From Oncomelania hupensis (Eukaryota > Mollusca > Gastropoda > Littorinimorpha > Pomatiopsidae): a stretch of DNA of 64,000 nt. The position numbers and the translations under genes were made by a program. Location of the stretch: contig CM072522.1 of the NCBI GenBank assembly GCA_036898135.1, positions 5,508,151 through 5,572,150 on the forward strand, in the 5' to 3' direction. Shown one piece after another: positions 20,520 to 31,143 of the stretch; position 1 is the first letter of the stretch; each line of letters begins with the position of its first letter. Below the pieces are notes generated by a model, which was not told the origin of the DNA, did not search any database, and saw only the letters and a program-made list of their open reading frames with translations.

Positions 20520-21720
20520 ATATTCAATTAATGAAATAAGAACTCATTTGGGAGGGGGGGGGGAGGGGAGAGAGAAAATAAAGAGAGAAAAAACCATAGT
20601 CGGGTAGAACGTTCCAAAGATCATCAGGGAAGTCCAAATAGAATATCCAAAGTCCGTAAAACGAGCAAAATGTCATTTTATAGGCCTAACATGCACTGTG
20701 CTATATTTAGCCACTGTCAATGATGACAGTGCTTTCCTTCGACACAGAGTCATGACTTGGAATGGGCGGGGTACGCTTGCACGGGCTACCCTTTTCTGAC
20801 GGCGAGGTATCCAAGGATCGCTTGACTGACAATGACCTTGATCGTGCGCCCAGGTCTAATCCATGTTTATAATGGCGAGGCCTACTTTTTCGCTGTGGCA
20901 GCTTTGAGCTTAGGCCTAAGTCATCATGCTCAGGGACACTACAATCGGCACCGTTGATCTTATTGTTTTCTGTCTCGGTAATTTTGTCGCTGCTGATGTT
21001 GCTTGTTTCAATGACAGGCTGTTTGTCAAGAGCAGTACACTCAACCGAGCCTTTTTTGTGGCCCGGCCGTTTGCACTCAAAATACACCACTTCGTTGACG
21101 CACTCAAGTGAGGTATGACCCAGTTGCAAACAATTGCCACACTTTCGCTTCTGCTGCTGCTGCTGGCGAGCCAACTTTTGTTCGTAATGAAACAACTGTG
21201 CTTTGAAAGACCCTACTTCGACTCGCTGGGGTAGGGGTTGATGAGGACACTCTATAAACATAAAACGCCTTCCTGTTAGCCACCTTGTTAGCCCACCATT
21301 ACTATCTCTGTCCCGTTCCATAAACAACGCCGATCGAGGCTTCCCTCCTATTTTCTTGACCATTTCTACAATTTCCTCATTTGAGAAAGAGAGGGGTAAG
21401 TTAGAGATGGTAAGCTTTGTTGTCTGGATCTCACTCTCTCCATTCGTTGTTATAATAACAAACGGGTTTTTATCACGAGGTGATATGAGACAGCCACGTA
21501 GAGTAAAACCTGACAATAGGAGTTTATTTCTTGCATCCGTAGAGTTGGGATAAAGTCTCCACAATGAGCCGAGTTTCTGCGCTCCAAGCATAGAGCCATA
21601 ACCACATTTCTTTTCACAGGCTCCACAAATTTCATGCCTTTTACACAGATTATTTCTGTTTTTATTAGGCTTTGATTACAGTCCATTTTGGTTCACATAA
21701 TTTTTTGTAATAAATCTACA
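16825..21720 (-). mobile_element. Tx1-like L1 retrotransposon, nearly full length
   Basis: Contains ORF1 (about 20707-21591) and ORF2 (to about 16825) in order on the minus strand with a 187-bp spacer. The 3' end abuts an ATTGA microsatellite. The 5' end near 21720 abuts a fragmentary LTR. Both ORFs are open, making this the best-preserved long element in the window. Confidence 0.8.
20707..21591 (-). CDS. Tx1-like L1 ORF1: RNA-binding protein with CCHC knuckles, 294 aa
   Basis: ATG-initiated frame of 294 codons. The N-terminal half includes an RRM-like segment (TKLTISNLPLSFSNEEIVEM). Two zinc knuckles lie at about residues 150-190 (CGNCLQLGHTSLEC and FECKRPGHKKGSVEC). The C-terminus is Ser/Arg-rich (SRSLSVKRSLDTSPSEK). 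The frame is also open upstream of the ATG through a Cys-rich stretch (LCKRHEICGACEKKCG) back to a stop near 21670, so the true start may lie upstream or the copy has lost it. Such proteins bind element RNA in L1/Tx1 elements. Confidence 0.82.
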   Translation of the reverse strand: MLGAQKLGSLWRLYPNSTDARNKLLLSGFTLRGCLISPRDKNPFVIITTNGESEIQTTKLTISNLPLSFSNEEIVEMVKKIGGKPRSALFMERDRDSNGGLTRWLTGRRFMFIECPHQPLPQRVEVGSFKAQLFHYEQKLARQQQQQKRKCGNCLQLGHTSLECVNEVVYFECKRPGHKKGSVECTALDKQPVIETSNISSDKITETENNKINGADCSVPEHDDLGLSSKLPQRKSRPRHYKHGLDLGARSRSLSVKRSLDTSPSEKGSPCKRTPPIPSHDSVSKESTVIIDSG

Positions 21721-21734
21721 AGCAGACAGCATAC

Positions 21735-22790
21735 TACTTATATAGTCTCTCTGCAATCGAGAAAAAGTTCGAACATTCCAGCATGACGCAATAACATCCA
21801 ATCAAAATAAAACTCATTACCGGAACTATGCACTGTCTTACGTCATTTTGATTGATTGATTGATTGTTGCTTTAGGTCCAGCGGACTCTTCCGAGCCAAA
21901 TCAGGACCGGACAACCCCCGATCCGCATAAAAGATCTGCTGAAACAACCCTAGTGGGAAAATTGAATGCCCTCCACCGGCCAGTCACTTTACAATAAAGA
22001 CATCCCACGCAGGGGACGGCTGAGGCTTTACCCCAACTACTCGAACCCCCGGTTACAAAAACAAAATAGAATACAAACATCATTATAAATTATCAACAAA
22101 ACATATACATATAAAATGCCTATATTGCCAAATAATAACATCATAGGAAGCCCTAGTGACCACCCGGCAGAAAGCGTCCAACACTCCCAAGCTGATCCAA
22201 CAGACCCCATACACAAACAAGGAGTCTTGTCCAGGAAGAGTTTTCAAGAAAAAAGGTAGGTCAATGATCTAGCGAAGAAGAAGATAGTATAGCAGAGTGA
22301 TAGGACAGAGCAGGAATGGGAAAGAGTAAATGAGGAAGACAGCGACAGTGGGAATTTAAAGCACTAAATTTCCAGAAAGTGGGGATACTATTTATACTGA
22401 AACCTAGGCCATCACCCAACGGGGGTACTGTTGCCGCAGTGAATTGGTCATGCCCACAAAGTCAAGACAGGTTTTCAACTGGGGCTTTCACTTTTCCCTT
22501 TATAAGTTAGAACAATCTACAGTGGCAAGATTGCTCATGACCCCAAGGGGTGTCTTACGTCATATAACCTTGTTTAGAGTAGAAGAATATCTTAGCTATT
22601 ACTAGATTTATTTAGATGCTTTGGTCGATAGTAAACAAGTAATTCTAGAAAATTCTCAACAATATCAACCGACGAAAATTATAGACATTACACAAAGCTT
22701 CTTCTAGCAACAACACAAAATCAAATCAAAGGTAAAAACACTCAGTTATTGCATGCTTTGCAAAACAAAATGATTGGATCTATCGTGCAC
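21735..22790 (-). mobile_element. Partial LTR, copy E, split by a retroposon
   Basis: Reverse-complement similarity to solo LTR A/B on both sides of the retroposon. 22564-22790 matches the first part (TTTGCAAAACAAAATGATTG, CAAATCAAAGGTAAA and others). 21735-21846 matches the promoter-like middle (CCAATCAAA, TATATAG, TTACGTCAT). The 5' terminus and 3' third are missing. Inserted or cut next to the L1 5' end. Confidence 0.65.
21847..22551 (-). mobile_element. 0.7-kb retroposon with CAAT tail, copy 1 (TSD GTCTTACGTCAT)
   Basis: Flanked by an exact 12-bp duplication at 21835-21846 and 22552-22563. Read on the minus strand it starts ACCCCTTGGGGTCATGAGCA and ends CTAAAGCAACAATCAATCAA with a (CAAT)n tail, the hallmark of target-primed retroposition. 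It is nearly identical to the copy at 51428-52129. I see no long ORF and no clear tRNA-type A/B boxes. It could be a SINE-like element or the 3' part of a LINE. Confidence 0.78.
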
Positions 22791-22901
22791 GTCCCTATTT
22801 ACAGATTTGCTTCCATTTTTATACTTGCCAACACCTGGAGACCCTGCAGAACACGCGCAAGCATACGCACACACCAAATGTATTCTTTCTTGCCCACATA
22901 C

Positions 22902-23089
22902 CTTGAAAATCTTGAAGATCTGCCTCCCTCATCTGAGTCAAAGTCAAGGGCATCTGAGCAGCTGCGAGTCATGAGTTTGTGGCTGTGACCTAGGCCATCA
23001 CCCTGAGCAGTCAGGATGTGCTCAGACACTGATCCATCATTTGACTCAGGACGGATCTCCAGTGTTGAGTTTTTTAACGACCCTCCCTC
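22902..23089 (-). CDS. APC: APC exon (14 of 16)
   Basis: Acceptor CTCACTACAG before 23089 and donor TCAAG|GTATGT. The 188-nt exon enters in phase 0 and leaves two bases, matching the neighbours. It encodes about 62 residues (GGSLKNSTLEIRPESNDGSV, SCSDALDFDSDEGGRSS), a position that in vertebrate APC follows the last SAMP motif and is Ser/Asp-rich. No catalytic or binding motif is visible. Confidence 0.85.
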
Positions 23090-23518
23090 CTGTAGTGAGA
23101 AAGATATCATTTCACAATATTCTTAACTTCTAACAATTCTCAATATAATTTTGAACAAATGGGTCAGAGTACAAAATAAACGTAACAAAATAAATATTTT
23201 AGAATGTGAAATATACAAGACTGCAGATAACATTGTGACTGGAAAACACAGAATTCCCCATCTTTATTTTCCAACATTTTTCCTGATTGTGGGGGCCTGA
23301 CTTTCATAGAATTTCTACAGAGATTACCAAACAAAAAGGCCACCATTAGGAACACATTTATACAAATATTCTGATTCTTATTGCAACAACAAACATGTTA
23401 CAATCACAGAAGCAAATTTTATTTTCCAATTATTTCTTCTGCAAATAGTCTTTCTGATTCCAATTGCATGATCTGTTAAAAGCAACAAACAACCTCACAA
23501 CAAATTGTTGACACTGAC
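23090..23518 (-). other. APC: APC intron
   Basis: AT-rich intron with donor CCAG|GTCAGT at 23519/23518. Nothing recognisable inside. Confidence 0.8.
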
Positions 23519-23892
23519 CTGGAGGGCCCCCTGCTCGTTTTTTGAAGCCCTAGAGTGTCTGCGAGCCTTATCTTCATCCCTGGATCTACGTTTGGGCATG
23601 GCAGCATTGATGCACTGATCCAGCAATGCCTGTTCAGATGGCGTAGGGTCCAATCCCACTGATTCAGCGCTCAGAGAATTTATAGAGCTCGTACGGGAGA
23701 TTTGAGGTTCATCTTCTGGTTGGGGTTCTCGGGCTCTGCCCCCGCTGGCGAGTGAACTGAGGGAGGAATTTCTGGAGAAGGAGACAGGGGTGTCCTCAAC
23801 CTGGAATTGTTTAATCTCATCTTTGTAGCATGACTTCTTGGCTCCGCCAGAATGTATTTCTGACTTTACGCTGCTTTCTTCACTTGACTGGC
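23519..23892 (-). CDS. APC: APC exon (13 of 16): 20-aa repeat and SAMP motif
   Basis: Acceptor GTCCACACAG and donor CTCCAG|GTCAGT; 374 nt, starting with two bases that complete a Gly codon and ending in phase 0. It encodes a canonical 20-aa beta-catenin-binding repeat (FQVEDTPVSFSRNSSLSSL) with the Ser cluster phosphorylated by GSK3/CK1 in known APC proteins. A SAMP motif (LLDQCINAAMPKRRSR) that binds axin RGS in the family lies about 60 residues later. Order and spacing match the last 20-aa repeat plus SAMP pair of vertebrate APC. Ends in a basic stretch. Confidence 0.95.
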
Positions 23893-24314
23893 CTGTGTGG
23901 ACACCAACAATCAACAGTTTGCATTGTCACCATTATTATTATTAATATCATCTTCATCATAATTGATTGCTTTATTGTAATTACATTACATTACATGATT
24001 ATTGCTTTAGGTCCAGCGGACTCTTCCGAGCCAAATCAGGACCAGCTTTATTGTAATTATGAACTCTTTTACCGCCATAGTTGACTTAGTCGACGTGGTA
24101 AGGTCATGTCAAACGGACATTTTGCTGGAAATCATACTTGATATGATATGATTGTATGACTGTGTTATATAACCTACAGGTTGAAATGGCAATACATTTT
24201 CTGTTCTGTTCTGTTACTTGCTTTCACACCATTTGACATAACCCATTTTTTTTCTCATTTACTTGAAAGATAGCAAAACAAGATTTGGCCCTATGAAGAG
24301 CAAAATATTCTCAC
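23893..24314 (-). other. APC: APC intron with a small retroposon fragment
   Basis: Intron containing at about 23995-24045 a 50-bp piece identical in type to the end of the 0.7-kb retroposon (GCTTTAGGTCCAGCGGACTC), on the minus strand. Otherwise AT-rich with nothing recognised. Confidence 0.75.
23995..24045 (-). repeat. 3'-end fragment of the CAAT-tailed retroposon
   Basis: About 50 bp matching the end of the elements at 21847 and 51428 (TTGCTTTAGGTCCAGCGGAC, CTTCCGAGCCAAATCAGGAC). It breaks off after the AGGACC block, consistent with a severely 5'-truncated insertion. Confidence 0.8.
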
Positions 24315-24635
24315 CAATAACATGGCGTTCAGAAGCAGACGCCCCACATTGTGTAGACTTACTACCACCATCATTCCCCTCACTCTTATCATCCACAATC
24401 TCCAATGAACTCAGCGAGTCGTTGCGTGAGAATGTGACAGGGGTTCCCTCTATGCCGTAGACATGGGGAGAATCTGTGCCATCAATAGAAAAGAGATCCT
24501 TGTTGCCACTGTGCAAAGCTTTAGCTGGGCTTCTCCCGGACCCCGAAAGTCGACTGCCCCACTGACTCTCCTCCACAGAATCTATGGTCAAGTTGCTCAG
24601 TGAAGTCGCCGCCGAAAAGTTGTTGGGAGTCCCCT
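24315..24635 (-). CDS. APC: APC exon (12 of 16): second half of one 20-aa repeat and a complete one
   Basis: Acceptor TCATCCACAG and donor ATTG|GTGAGA; 321 nt with phase 1 on both sides. It opens with EGTPNNFSAATSLSNL, the second half of a 20-aa repeat whose first residues (QTYAT) end the previous exon. A second full repeat follows (VYGIEGTPVTFSRNDSLSSL), and the exon ends in a Ser/Gly-rich linker. The two types correspond to degenerate (ATSLS) and canonical (SRNDSLSS) 20-aa repeats of other APC proteins. Confidence 0.95.
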
Positions 24636-25292
24636 CTGTGGATGAACATTTAGAAACAGGTGTTCATGAAACATAGAAGAAAACGTGGTTTGCATTACTA
24701 AAACCCACCTGACAATGATGTACAGTTTTATTGTGTGCCGTTTTCACTTTTATACATCGAAATATGGAAAACCTTGCACACAGAAGCAGCTAGGACCACA
24801 ATCAAAAATAAAAGCAGTTAATAATAATGACAGGTTTTCCAGTATCTGTGTGTTATTCATGTACAAGCTGTTAACAATGAACAGTCATTAACCTCAGCAT
24901 GTCACCTGATGTGGTATCAGCACTATACAAGACTGCATCATCATCATCATCATCTCACTGATTGTCTGTGGTCAATATCTCTGTATATCACACTGACAAA
25001 CCTTCTCACAGCCATTTCCACACAATGCAAAAAGTCAGACAGAAGATCATTTACAGCTCTCTAAGCAAAAGCAAATCATACTGAAACAAGCTGCTCTTAA
25101 GTCAGAATTCTTATTGGTTGACATTCCAAAGAAGCTTGCCTGATACTCTCGTGCACATGCTTTACAGCAAATCTGTTTGGTTGCTGTACGTCACGCGTAT
25201 GCTCACAATGGTCTACAACAAGGTAACTAATTCACAATATTATGTATCTTTACAACTGTCATAATAAAATAACATTTGTACAAATCAAAGAC
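24636..25292 (-). other. APC: APC intron
   Basis: Intron interrupting a 20-aa repeat; donor CACAG|GTCTTTG. It contains a short CATCAT run at about 24938-24952 and no recognised element. Confidence 0.8.
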
Positions 25293-25514
25293 CTGTGGCA
25301 TAAGTTTGTGTGGTGTCGGCTGCTGAGCTGACATATGGCACTTCTAATTCCATCAAGGGTCTGGATGCTGGAGGAGGGGGAAAGGGCAGGGCCTGGGAAG
25401 TAGGTGGGGCCTTCTGCTCTTGCCGTCTAATGGGAGCTACCCCAACTGTTGAGGTGATGGCTCCAGCGGGCTGGGAACGAGAGGAGGCTGCTGTTGTCCT
25501 GACTATCCCTCGCT
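25293..25514 (-). CDS. APC: APC exon (11 of 16): linker and start of a 20-aa repeat
   Basis: Acceptor CTGTTACAG and donor GCCACAG|GTCTTT; 222 nt, phase 1 in and out. It encodes a Pro/Ala/Ser-rich linker of about 70 residues and ends with DTTQTYAT, which joins EGTPNNFSAATS of the next exon to complete a 20-aa repeat. The join is supported by exact phase and by the conserved Y-x-x-E-G-T-P spacing. The plus-strand frame over it is a shadow. Confidence 0.9.
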
Positions 25515-25614
25515 CTGTAACAGTTCAAATGGATTATTCACAAAATGTTAGTTTCGGAATAGGAAATATTAACAGACAAGCATATAAAAAGCTTAACCTT
25601 TCAGTAACAAGAGA

Positions 25615-25706
25615 GAGAAAAATGTAACTCCCTATTCTCAGGGCCAGTTTTGTGACAGGCAAAAAAAATGTAACTCCCTATTCTCAGGGCCAGTTTTGTG
25701 ACCATC
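25615..25706. repeat. 46-bp tandem duplication
   Basis: The segment AAAATGTAACTCCCTATTCT...CCAGTTTTGTGAC occurs twice in direct orientation (about 25617-25659 and 25664-25706). Near-perfect copies imply a recent local duplication in an intron. Confidence 0.85.
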
Positions 25707-26164
25707 TACTCTGTTTAATTTTTCCTAGCTCTAATGAGAATCACCAGAGACCCAATCAAAACTTGGTGGACTGGGGTGATTGTTGTGCAAGTCCTAATTA
25801 CTAAGCTGCCACACCTCTCTACAAGCCCCAAACATCTTAACCTTTCATTCCCACTGCCCAGCTTAACGTTCAGCTATTTGCCCTCCCTTTGTTCCCGCTG
25901 GCATTCTGACCATTTTTTATAAACAAAATGCATTTCACATCCATTAGGCCAGGTGGGGGAAATGGCTATGACTAACATATTCAAACATCTGGAGTGAAAG
26001 TGAAATGTAAAATAAGTTCTCACTCTCTCTCTCTTAAAATGGAAAGCAAGGAGCTTTAAATTCTGATCAATTTTCAGATGAAAATTATGCCATTTTGCCA
26101 AATGCTTTGTCCAACTTTTTAGAGAAAAACACCAATGTAATTAGGAACACAATTAGGAACACAA
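25707..26164 (-). other. APC: APC intron, unassigned
   Basis: No recognised element or gene. A short CT run and AT-rich DNA. Confidence 0.6.
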
Positions 26165-27775
26165 TGACATCTCTGTCCTCAGCAACCCTCATAGCTTTGC
26201 TCAGTGTCAAGCCAGTCCATTCTCAAATGTTGTCCTCACACCTCTTTTCTCTGTCTCCCTCTTCTTCTGCCTCCTTGCACTGTGCCTTGCAGGATGGTCT
26301 TTGCAAGGCCTGATACTCTGCTGACGTGGCAATACCATCAGAGTTTCCGTTTCTTTACCACTGTGAGCATGTCATCATATTGTCCAATGGCTTGTGTGAT
26401 GGTCTGTTGGACTTCGTCGTCGGTGATAGGAAATGCCCAGAAGTCTTCTGTAGCCCCTCATCTATATGCTTTGTATTCTTCGTTGTAGGTCTCCTGTGAG
26501 GGTCCATGTTTTGCAAGTGTATAGGAAGATGGAGATGACAAGGGAGCGCAGCAGTCCCCACCTTGGAATGTAGATTGATGGTCCTGTCTTTTCAAATGGG
26601 CTTCAACCTTGTCAGGGCACAGTTGTTTGTGCGATCCTGGAGAGGAGAGGACTTCCAGTCACTATCATTGTCTGATATAATGGCTCCCAAATATTTGAAC
26701 TATGCATTGTGTTGATGGATTGGCCTTGGACTTTGATGTCCGTGTTGATGCTATTGGTGTTGTTCGTCATCATTTTGGTCTTCTCTTCACATTTCCATTC
26801 CATAGGCTCTGGAGGTGGTGTCAAGCCTGTACCAGCTGTTCAAGCTTGTTCCTCTCCAGCCAATCCATCAATGTCATCCACAAAACGGAGGTTGGAGATT
26901 GCTCTACCTCATATGCTGACTGTGCCTTGATGATCTCCAAGGGCATCTGACAAGATGCGCTCCAGGAAGATGTTGAAGAGCGTTGGAGAGTAGGCATCCT
27001 TGATGCACACCGATTGTTGTTCTGAACCAGTTCCAGATGGCGCTGTTGTGGAGGACTGCACTGGAAGCCTTGTAGTACAGGTTTTTGATGACTTCAATAA
27101 TTTTAGGGCTGATGTACACTTCCATGGTTGCCCACAGAGCTGCATGCCAGACTCGGTCAAATGCTTTCTTGAAGTCTATAAGCACATGATATAGATGTTG
27201 TTGGTGCTGTAGGAATTTCTTGCAGATTATTCTGAGGTTGAAAATCTGGTCAGAGGTACTTTGCCCTGCCCTGAATCCTGCTTGTTCTTCAGCTATGATT
27301 TGTTCAGTTTTGGGTTTCAACGTTGAATATTATTTTCAGGAGGACTTTGCTGGGATGGCTGATGAGGCTGATGGTGCAGTAGTTTTCACACTCCTGAAGG
27401 TTACCCTTTTTGGGAAGAGTGATGACAAGCGACTGGGTCCATGGTGTGGGCCATTCCCCATTGTGCAAGATCTTGTAACAGATAATGGTGAGGGCGTCAA
27501 TCATCGCTTCTCCTCCTGCTTGAAGCAATTCTGCAGGTATACTGTCCACTCCCGCTGACTTTCCTTTCTTCAGCAACTGCACTGCTGCCTCAACTTCTTC
27601 TCGGAGAATCGGGAAGATTTGTTCTTATTCTATGTTCTGGGGACATGCTAGAACTAATGTCTCCGTTTTGGTGTGTGGTTGTAAAGGTCAGAGGAGTACT
27701 CTGTCCATCTATCTGAGACTTCTTGTTCTTCTGTGAGGCACAGTCAATCTGGTTGTGATGCTCCCCGCTAGTGTT
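26165..27775 (-). mobile_element. RTE retrotransposon copy 3 (minus), degraded
   Basis: RT region in several frames: 27304-27582 (NGEWPTPWTQSLVITLPKKG), 26904-27320 (AEEQAGFRAGQSTSDQIFNL, LIDFKKAFDRVWHAALW), then ISAEKTKMMTNN-type and C-terminal WYGHV-type remnants down to 26165. At least three frameshifts. Near 27745 the sequence jumps to an endonuclease-region block (CAATCTGGTTGTGATGCTCC), indicating an internal deletion. The GGATA tail is missing at the left end. Confidence 0.85.
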
Positions 27776-28048
27776 TATTCCACAGAAACTTGGGAAGTAG
27801 GAAAATAAGAGATCTATGTATAGTCAGGAAGAATGGAAATTAACAAGAGTAAAAACTTGGGACTGAAAGAGTTAAACTTATTGGAAACACTCCATTTTCT
27901 TTTAAAAATAAGAAAATAAACTGGCATTTGAAATCTTGATGAAACAAATTGTGTAAAACAAGAACCGCAAAATGCGATAAAACAAAATCTGCAAAAAAGC
28001 AGACAGCAACCCAAAATGATAGAGTTTTGGAAAGAAATAAGTAGATAC

Positions 28049-28558
28049 CTGTTTGCATTCTAGGTGTTCCTAATCTTTCAGGCTTTGAGCGAGGCACGGG
28101 CGAGGCATGAGGGGTGGTAGAGGTTCTGTCCCCCTGCCCACGAGATCTGTCCATGTCCAGACGTCTGGCCACCCTGGCTTTAGGCATAGCCGACTGCATC
28201 AGATCATTCAGTAGTTGCTGTTCAGTTTCAGACTCTGAGCTGTCATCACTGTGCTGATCCTCCAGCTTGGCGTCAGGTTTAGAATTGTTTTTAGAGTCAT
28301 TCTTCCCCTTTCCAGTCAGCTCTGTGGCCTGACTGAGGTCACTCAAGGACGTTGCCGCAGAGAAGTTCAATGGTGTGCCCTCTGTTGCAAATGTTTTCAC
28401 CGTATCAGGGGCATAATCGTCGTCAGCCTGATGCTCAGAATAGCTGGTGTGTCTGACCTGATAGTGTTGTTTCTGGATGTTTTGGACTGGTTTGTTGTGT
28501 GTAATCGGTCGTGGTGGTTTTGAGGCGTTGCCCACTGGTTTGGTTGCTCTTTGTGCTG
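28049..28558 (-). CDS. APC: APC exon (10 of 16): 20-aa repeat and SAMP motif
   Basis: Acceptor TTGTATTAG and donor AAACAG|GTATCT; 510 nt, phases match. Contains a 20-aa repeat of the ATSLSDL type (TFATEGTPLNFSAATSLSDL), an acidic Ser-rich linker (HSDDSSESETEQQ) and a SAMP motif (LLNDLMQSAMPKARVARRLD). In the SAMP the usual C-I-S is M-Q-S but the core SAMP is exact. The exon ends in a basic Ser/Pro-rich stretch. The frame continues past the donor only as intron. Confidence 0.95.
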
Positions 28559-29597
28559 CTAATACAATACAAAAAACAATGTAAGACTGTGCAACACAAT
28601 ACAATACAAAATAATGATGCAATGAGAAGTATTACAAATAGGTAGCGGCAGCCCAAAATTTGTTTTTTATTATGTGTTGAAATGTAAGTTTTCTGAAACT
28701 ATAAAATTGAAGGAAAAAAAAGGAAGTTGGTGTCTTTTAGGGCTCCTGAGATACACCTCTATAAAGTTTCGGTAGAACTGATGGTCCACGCGGACACATT
28801 TTTCCCCAATTTCATCATTAATCTATTCATACTAAAATAACATTAGATTTTGAAACTATAAGTTGATGTCAAAATATAGCACACACAAAAATGTGGCCTA
28901 TATTAAAGACCGTTTAAAAGACATTATGCCAAACGTGGCCTATAATGGAAATCAGTATGTACAACATTGCAAAATACACCATTTTCAAGGACCCCATACA
29001 TTTAATCGCATTAGGTAATATGCCTGAATTATGTGTTTCCGTACTGTATGCATAAAACAGAATTTAGTAATTTTTTTCCAAACAGATAAATAGTACAGTT
29101 TTGAAAATCATTAATACTTTTAAAACTATTGCATATATTAGCATAATATTTGGCAGAGGCATTCTCTGTTGTATATTGCATATAAAACATCCAAAATGTC
29201 TAATGCTATTGATTTTTTTCCAAGCTAAATGATAGAAATGTGAGGGGTGAGGGTGGGTGGGGGTTGGCCGGTATGGACATCTAAAATGACTATATCTTCA
29301 AAACCACTGTACATACATAAGAATTGGTATGCACATAACCTTTATGCTATATTATTATAATTAGTAATACTATCTTGACAATTCCGATGATATTGGTTAT
29401 GTGGGCTAGAGATGGGCAGGACGTGTTAATGGGTCAAGATCCACAACATTTAAAAGGTCAATAACTTTAAAACCATTGGAGATACAGCCACACATTTTTT
29501 GTATGTTATATTTGCAAAAATAATAATATCTTGATAGTCACTTTCTTACATGTTATATGGGGGTCGGGGTGGGTTAATTGATAGTATGCAAAATCTT

Positions 29598-30022
29598 CAG
29601 AGGTGCCAACGCCCTAATCTTCTTGTCAGTATTTCCGGAGCCGTTTGTCAGTATTTTTTAACACTTGTCAGTTGTTTTTTTTCTCGCAAAACCCAGCCTA
29701 TGACACTATAAAGTAACGACAGGCTTCCCTCTGAAACAGCAGGCTATTTTCAGTCCTCTAAAATCACCATGAAAATCAGCTTGTTGAACACCCCACTTGT
29801 TTTACTCTAAAATCACCATGAAAATCAGCTTGTTGAACACAGCAACATTCAGTGAGTGCAGGAGTACTATTATGAGACCAGAAACCGGTACAGAAGCACC
29901 GCTGGCAAAGATAAACGATCGGCTACTGCTCCTCCGTATTTTTATAAAAGCTACAGTATTTCCGTATTTAATTCACTTCGCCGGAATTAAATACAGTCAA
30001 TCCGTACTGGTTGGCACCTCTG
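29598..30022 (-). mobile_element. 425-bp TIR element, family CAGAGRTGCC (TSD AATCTT)
   Basis: Starts CAGAGGTGCCAAC and ends GTTGGCACCTCTG, and is flanked by AATCTT on both sides (29592-29597, 30023-30028). It is related in inverse orientation to the element at 48723-49176. It contains remnants of coding sequence (KINDRLLLLRIFIKATVFPY) on the plus strand. Non-autonomous, possibly hAT-related, though hAT elements usually give 8-bp duplications. Confidence 0.75.
29756..29840. repeat. 36-bp direct duplication inside the TIR element
   Basis: CTAAAATCACCATGAAAATC...GTTGAACAC occurs at about 29758-29791 and again at 29807-29840, spaced 49 bp. Local tandem duplication. Confidence 0.85.
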
Positions 30023-30768
30023 AATCTTGTTTCATTAAATTACAAATAAAATAAATAAGGATTAAATTAATGCATAGCACACTATGATTAATAGAAAAAG
30101 ATGGATACATTTTCACATCTTAAATAAATGACAGAAACAAATTTGAAATAACAAAACCATTACAAACCTTATGCTTATTCAAGTTGTGATTGATCCATTC
30201 ACAATATACAGAATCATGATAATGAACTATAAATAACCAGTTCAGTTCTGACACTTCCATTTTCACATAAAATGTCCAATGTACATGAGGACTGTTTACC
30301 ATTTCACTAAAGTTGTTTTGAAAAGTATAATTACAACAACAGTGAGGAGATTCCACAATTTGAATGCCATGAATGTAGGCCCTTCAAAAATTTTGGTATG
30401 GGCGAGCAATGTCTGTAGATGCCATGTTTCAGTAAGTGCATCAAACCATTTCTCTCATGATGTACTTCCCTAAGTCAGCATTTAAATAGTGAGATTGGAG
30501 TTTCCTTCAGCTTCATTCATATTTATCTTTGTCCCTTCCTTCACAACTTTTTCGATTTCCCCTTTTAAAGTGAACCACACCAAACAGTAGTGGCCTTCAT
30601 CAACAACTTTTCGGACAAAAAAAAAAAGACAGCATCTGTCAATATTTTCCTTGAGCAGATCGAGCTCCAGTTGTAACTTGGTTGGCAAGTGGCCTTGGCA
30701 ACAGTTGAGGCAGCAGTCCTCTTCCACTTGCAGTGAAAGTGAAGACTGTCTTTAGATGATTATTATTA

Positions 30769-31143
30769 GGCACAGTGGCCTAATGGTAGAGCTTTGGCTT
30801 GCGGATCTGTAGGTCCTGGGTTCGAGCCCAGGCCGGGGCATTGTGTTGTGTCCTTGGAAAAGAAACTTTACTCCCGTTTCCTACTCCTTCAGATCAGAGT
30901 ATAAACCGGGGTCTAGTCTGTGTCGCATACATTCCATCATAACAGACTTTAAAGATCCTGACGCTCATGTCCTAGAAGGCTGCCCAGGATTGTGCTCAGT
31001 TGTCTGGAGCATTATTATGATGCACCCAAAGGCTGCAAGTTGGCGCCTCGGGCGGCTTGAATTAATCCTGTATCAGCCAGCTCCTTGAGTTGCCAAGTAT
31101 GGCAAAGTATGTGCACTATACAAATCCTCAATAATAATAATAA
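30769..31143 (+). mobile_element. tRNA-derived SINE, copy 1
   Basis: The head is tRNA-like: GGCACAGTGGCCTAATGGTA covers an A box (TGGCCTAATGG) and GGTTCGAGCCC at 30827-30837 is a B box. A body of about 280 bp follows, with an ATAAT-type tail at 31128-31143. The body (GATCCTGACGCTCAT, GGCGGCTTGA) is shared with the copy at 52921-53361. Pol III internal promoter boxes are present. It is not a functional tRNA because the head does not fold with a normal acceptor stem and is fused to the SINE body. Confidence 0.82.

Larger units (their letters stand above)
3153..22901 (-). other. APC: Large APC intron (19.7 kb) filled with nested mobile elements
   Basis: The intron between the exons at 22902-23089 and 3019-3152 consists almost entirely of recognisable insertions: a DNA transposon holding an RTE, which holds a Polinton-like element with its own insertions, a piggyBac end, a Rex1-like LINE, a Tx1-like L1, a retroposon and a fragmentary LTR. 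Unassigned residue is mainly 3153-3434, low-complexity T- and A-rich DNA at 14640-15165, and short joins. I found no phase-compatible APC exon inside it. Confidence 0.75.

Noticed and set aside
30769..30840. Possible tRNA gene
   Set aside because: A and B boxes are present but the sequence runs into a SINE body shared with 52921-53361 and has no proper acceptor stem.
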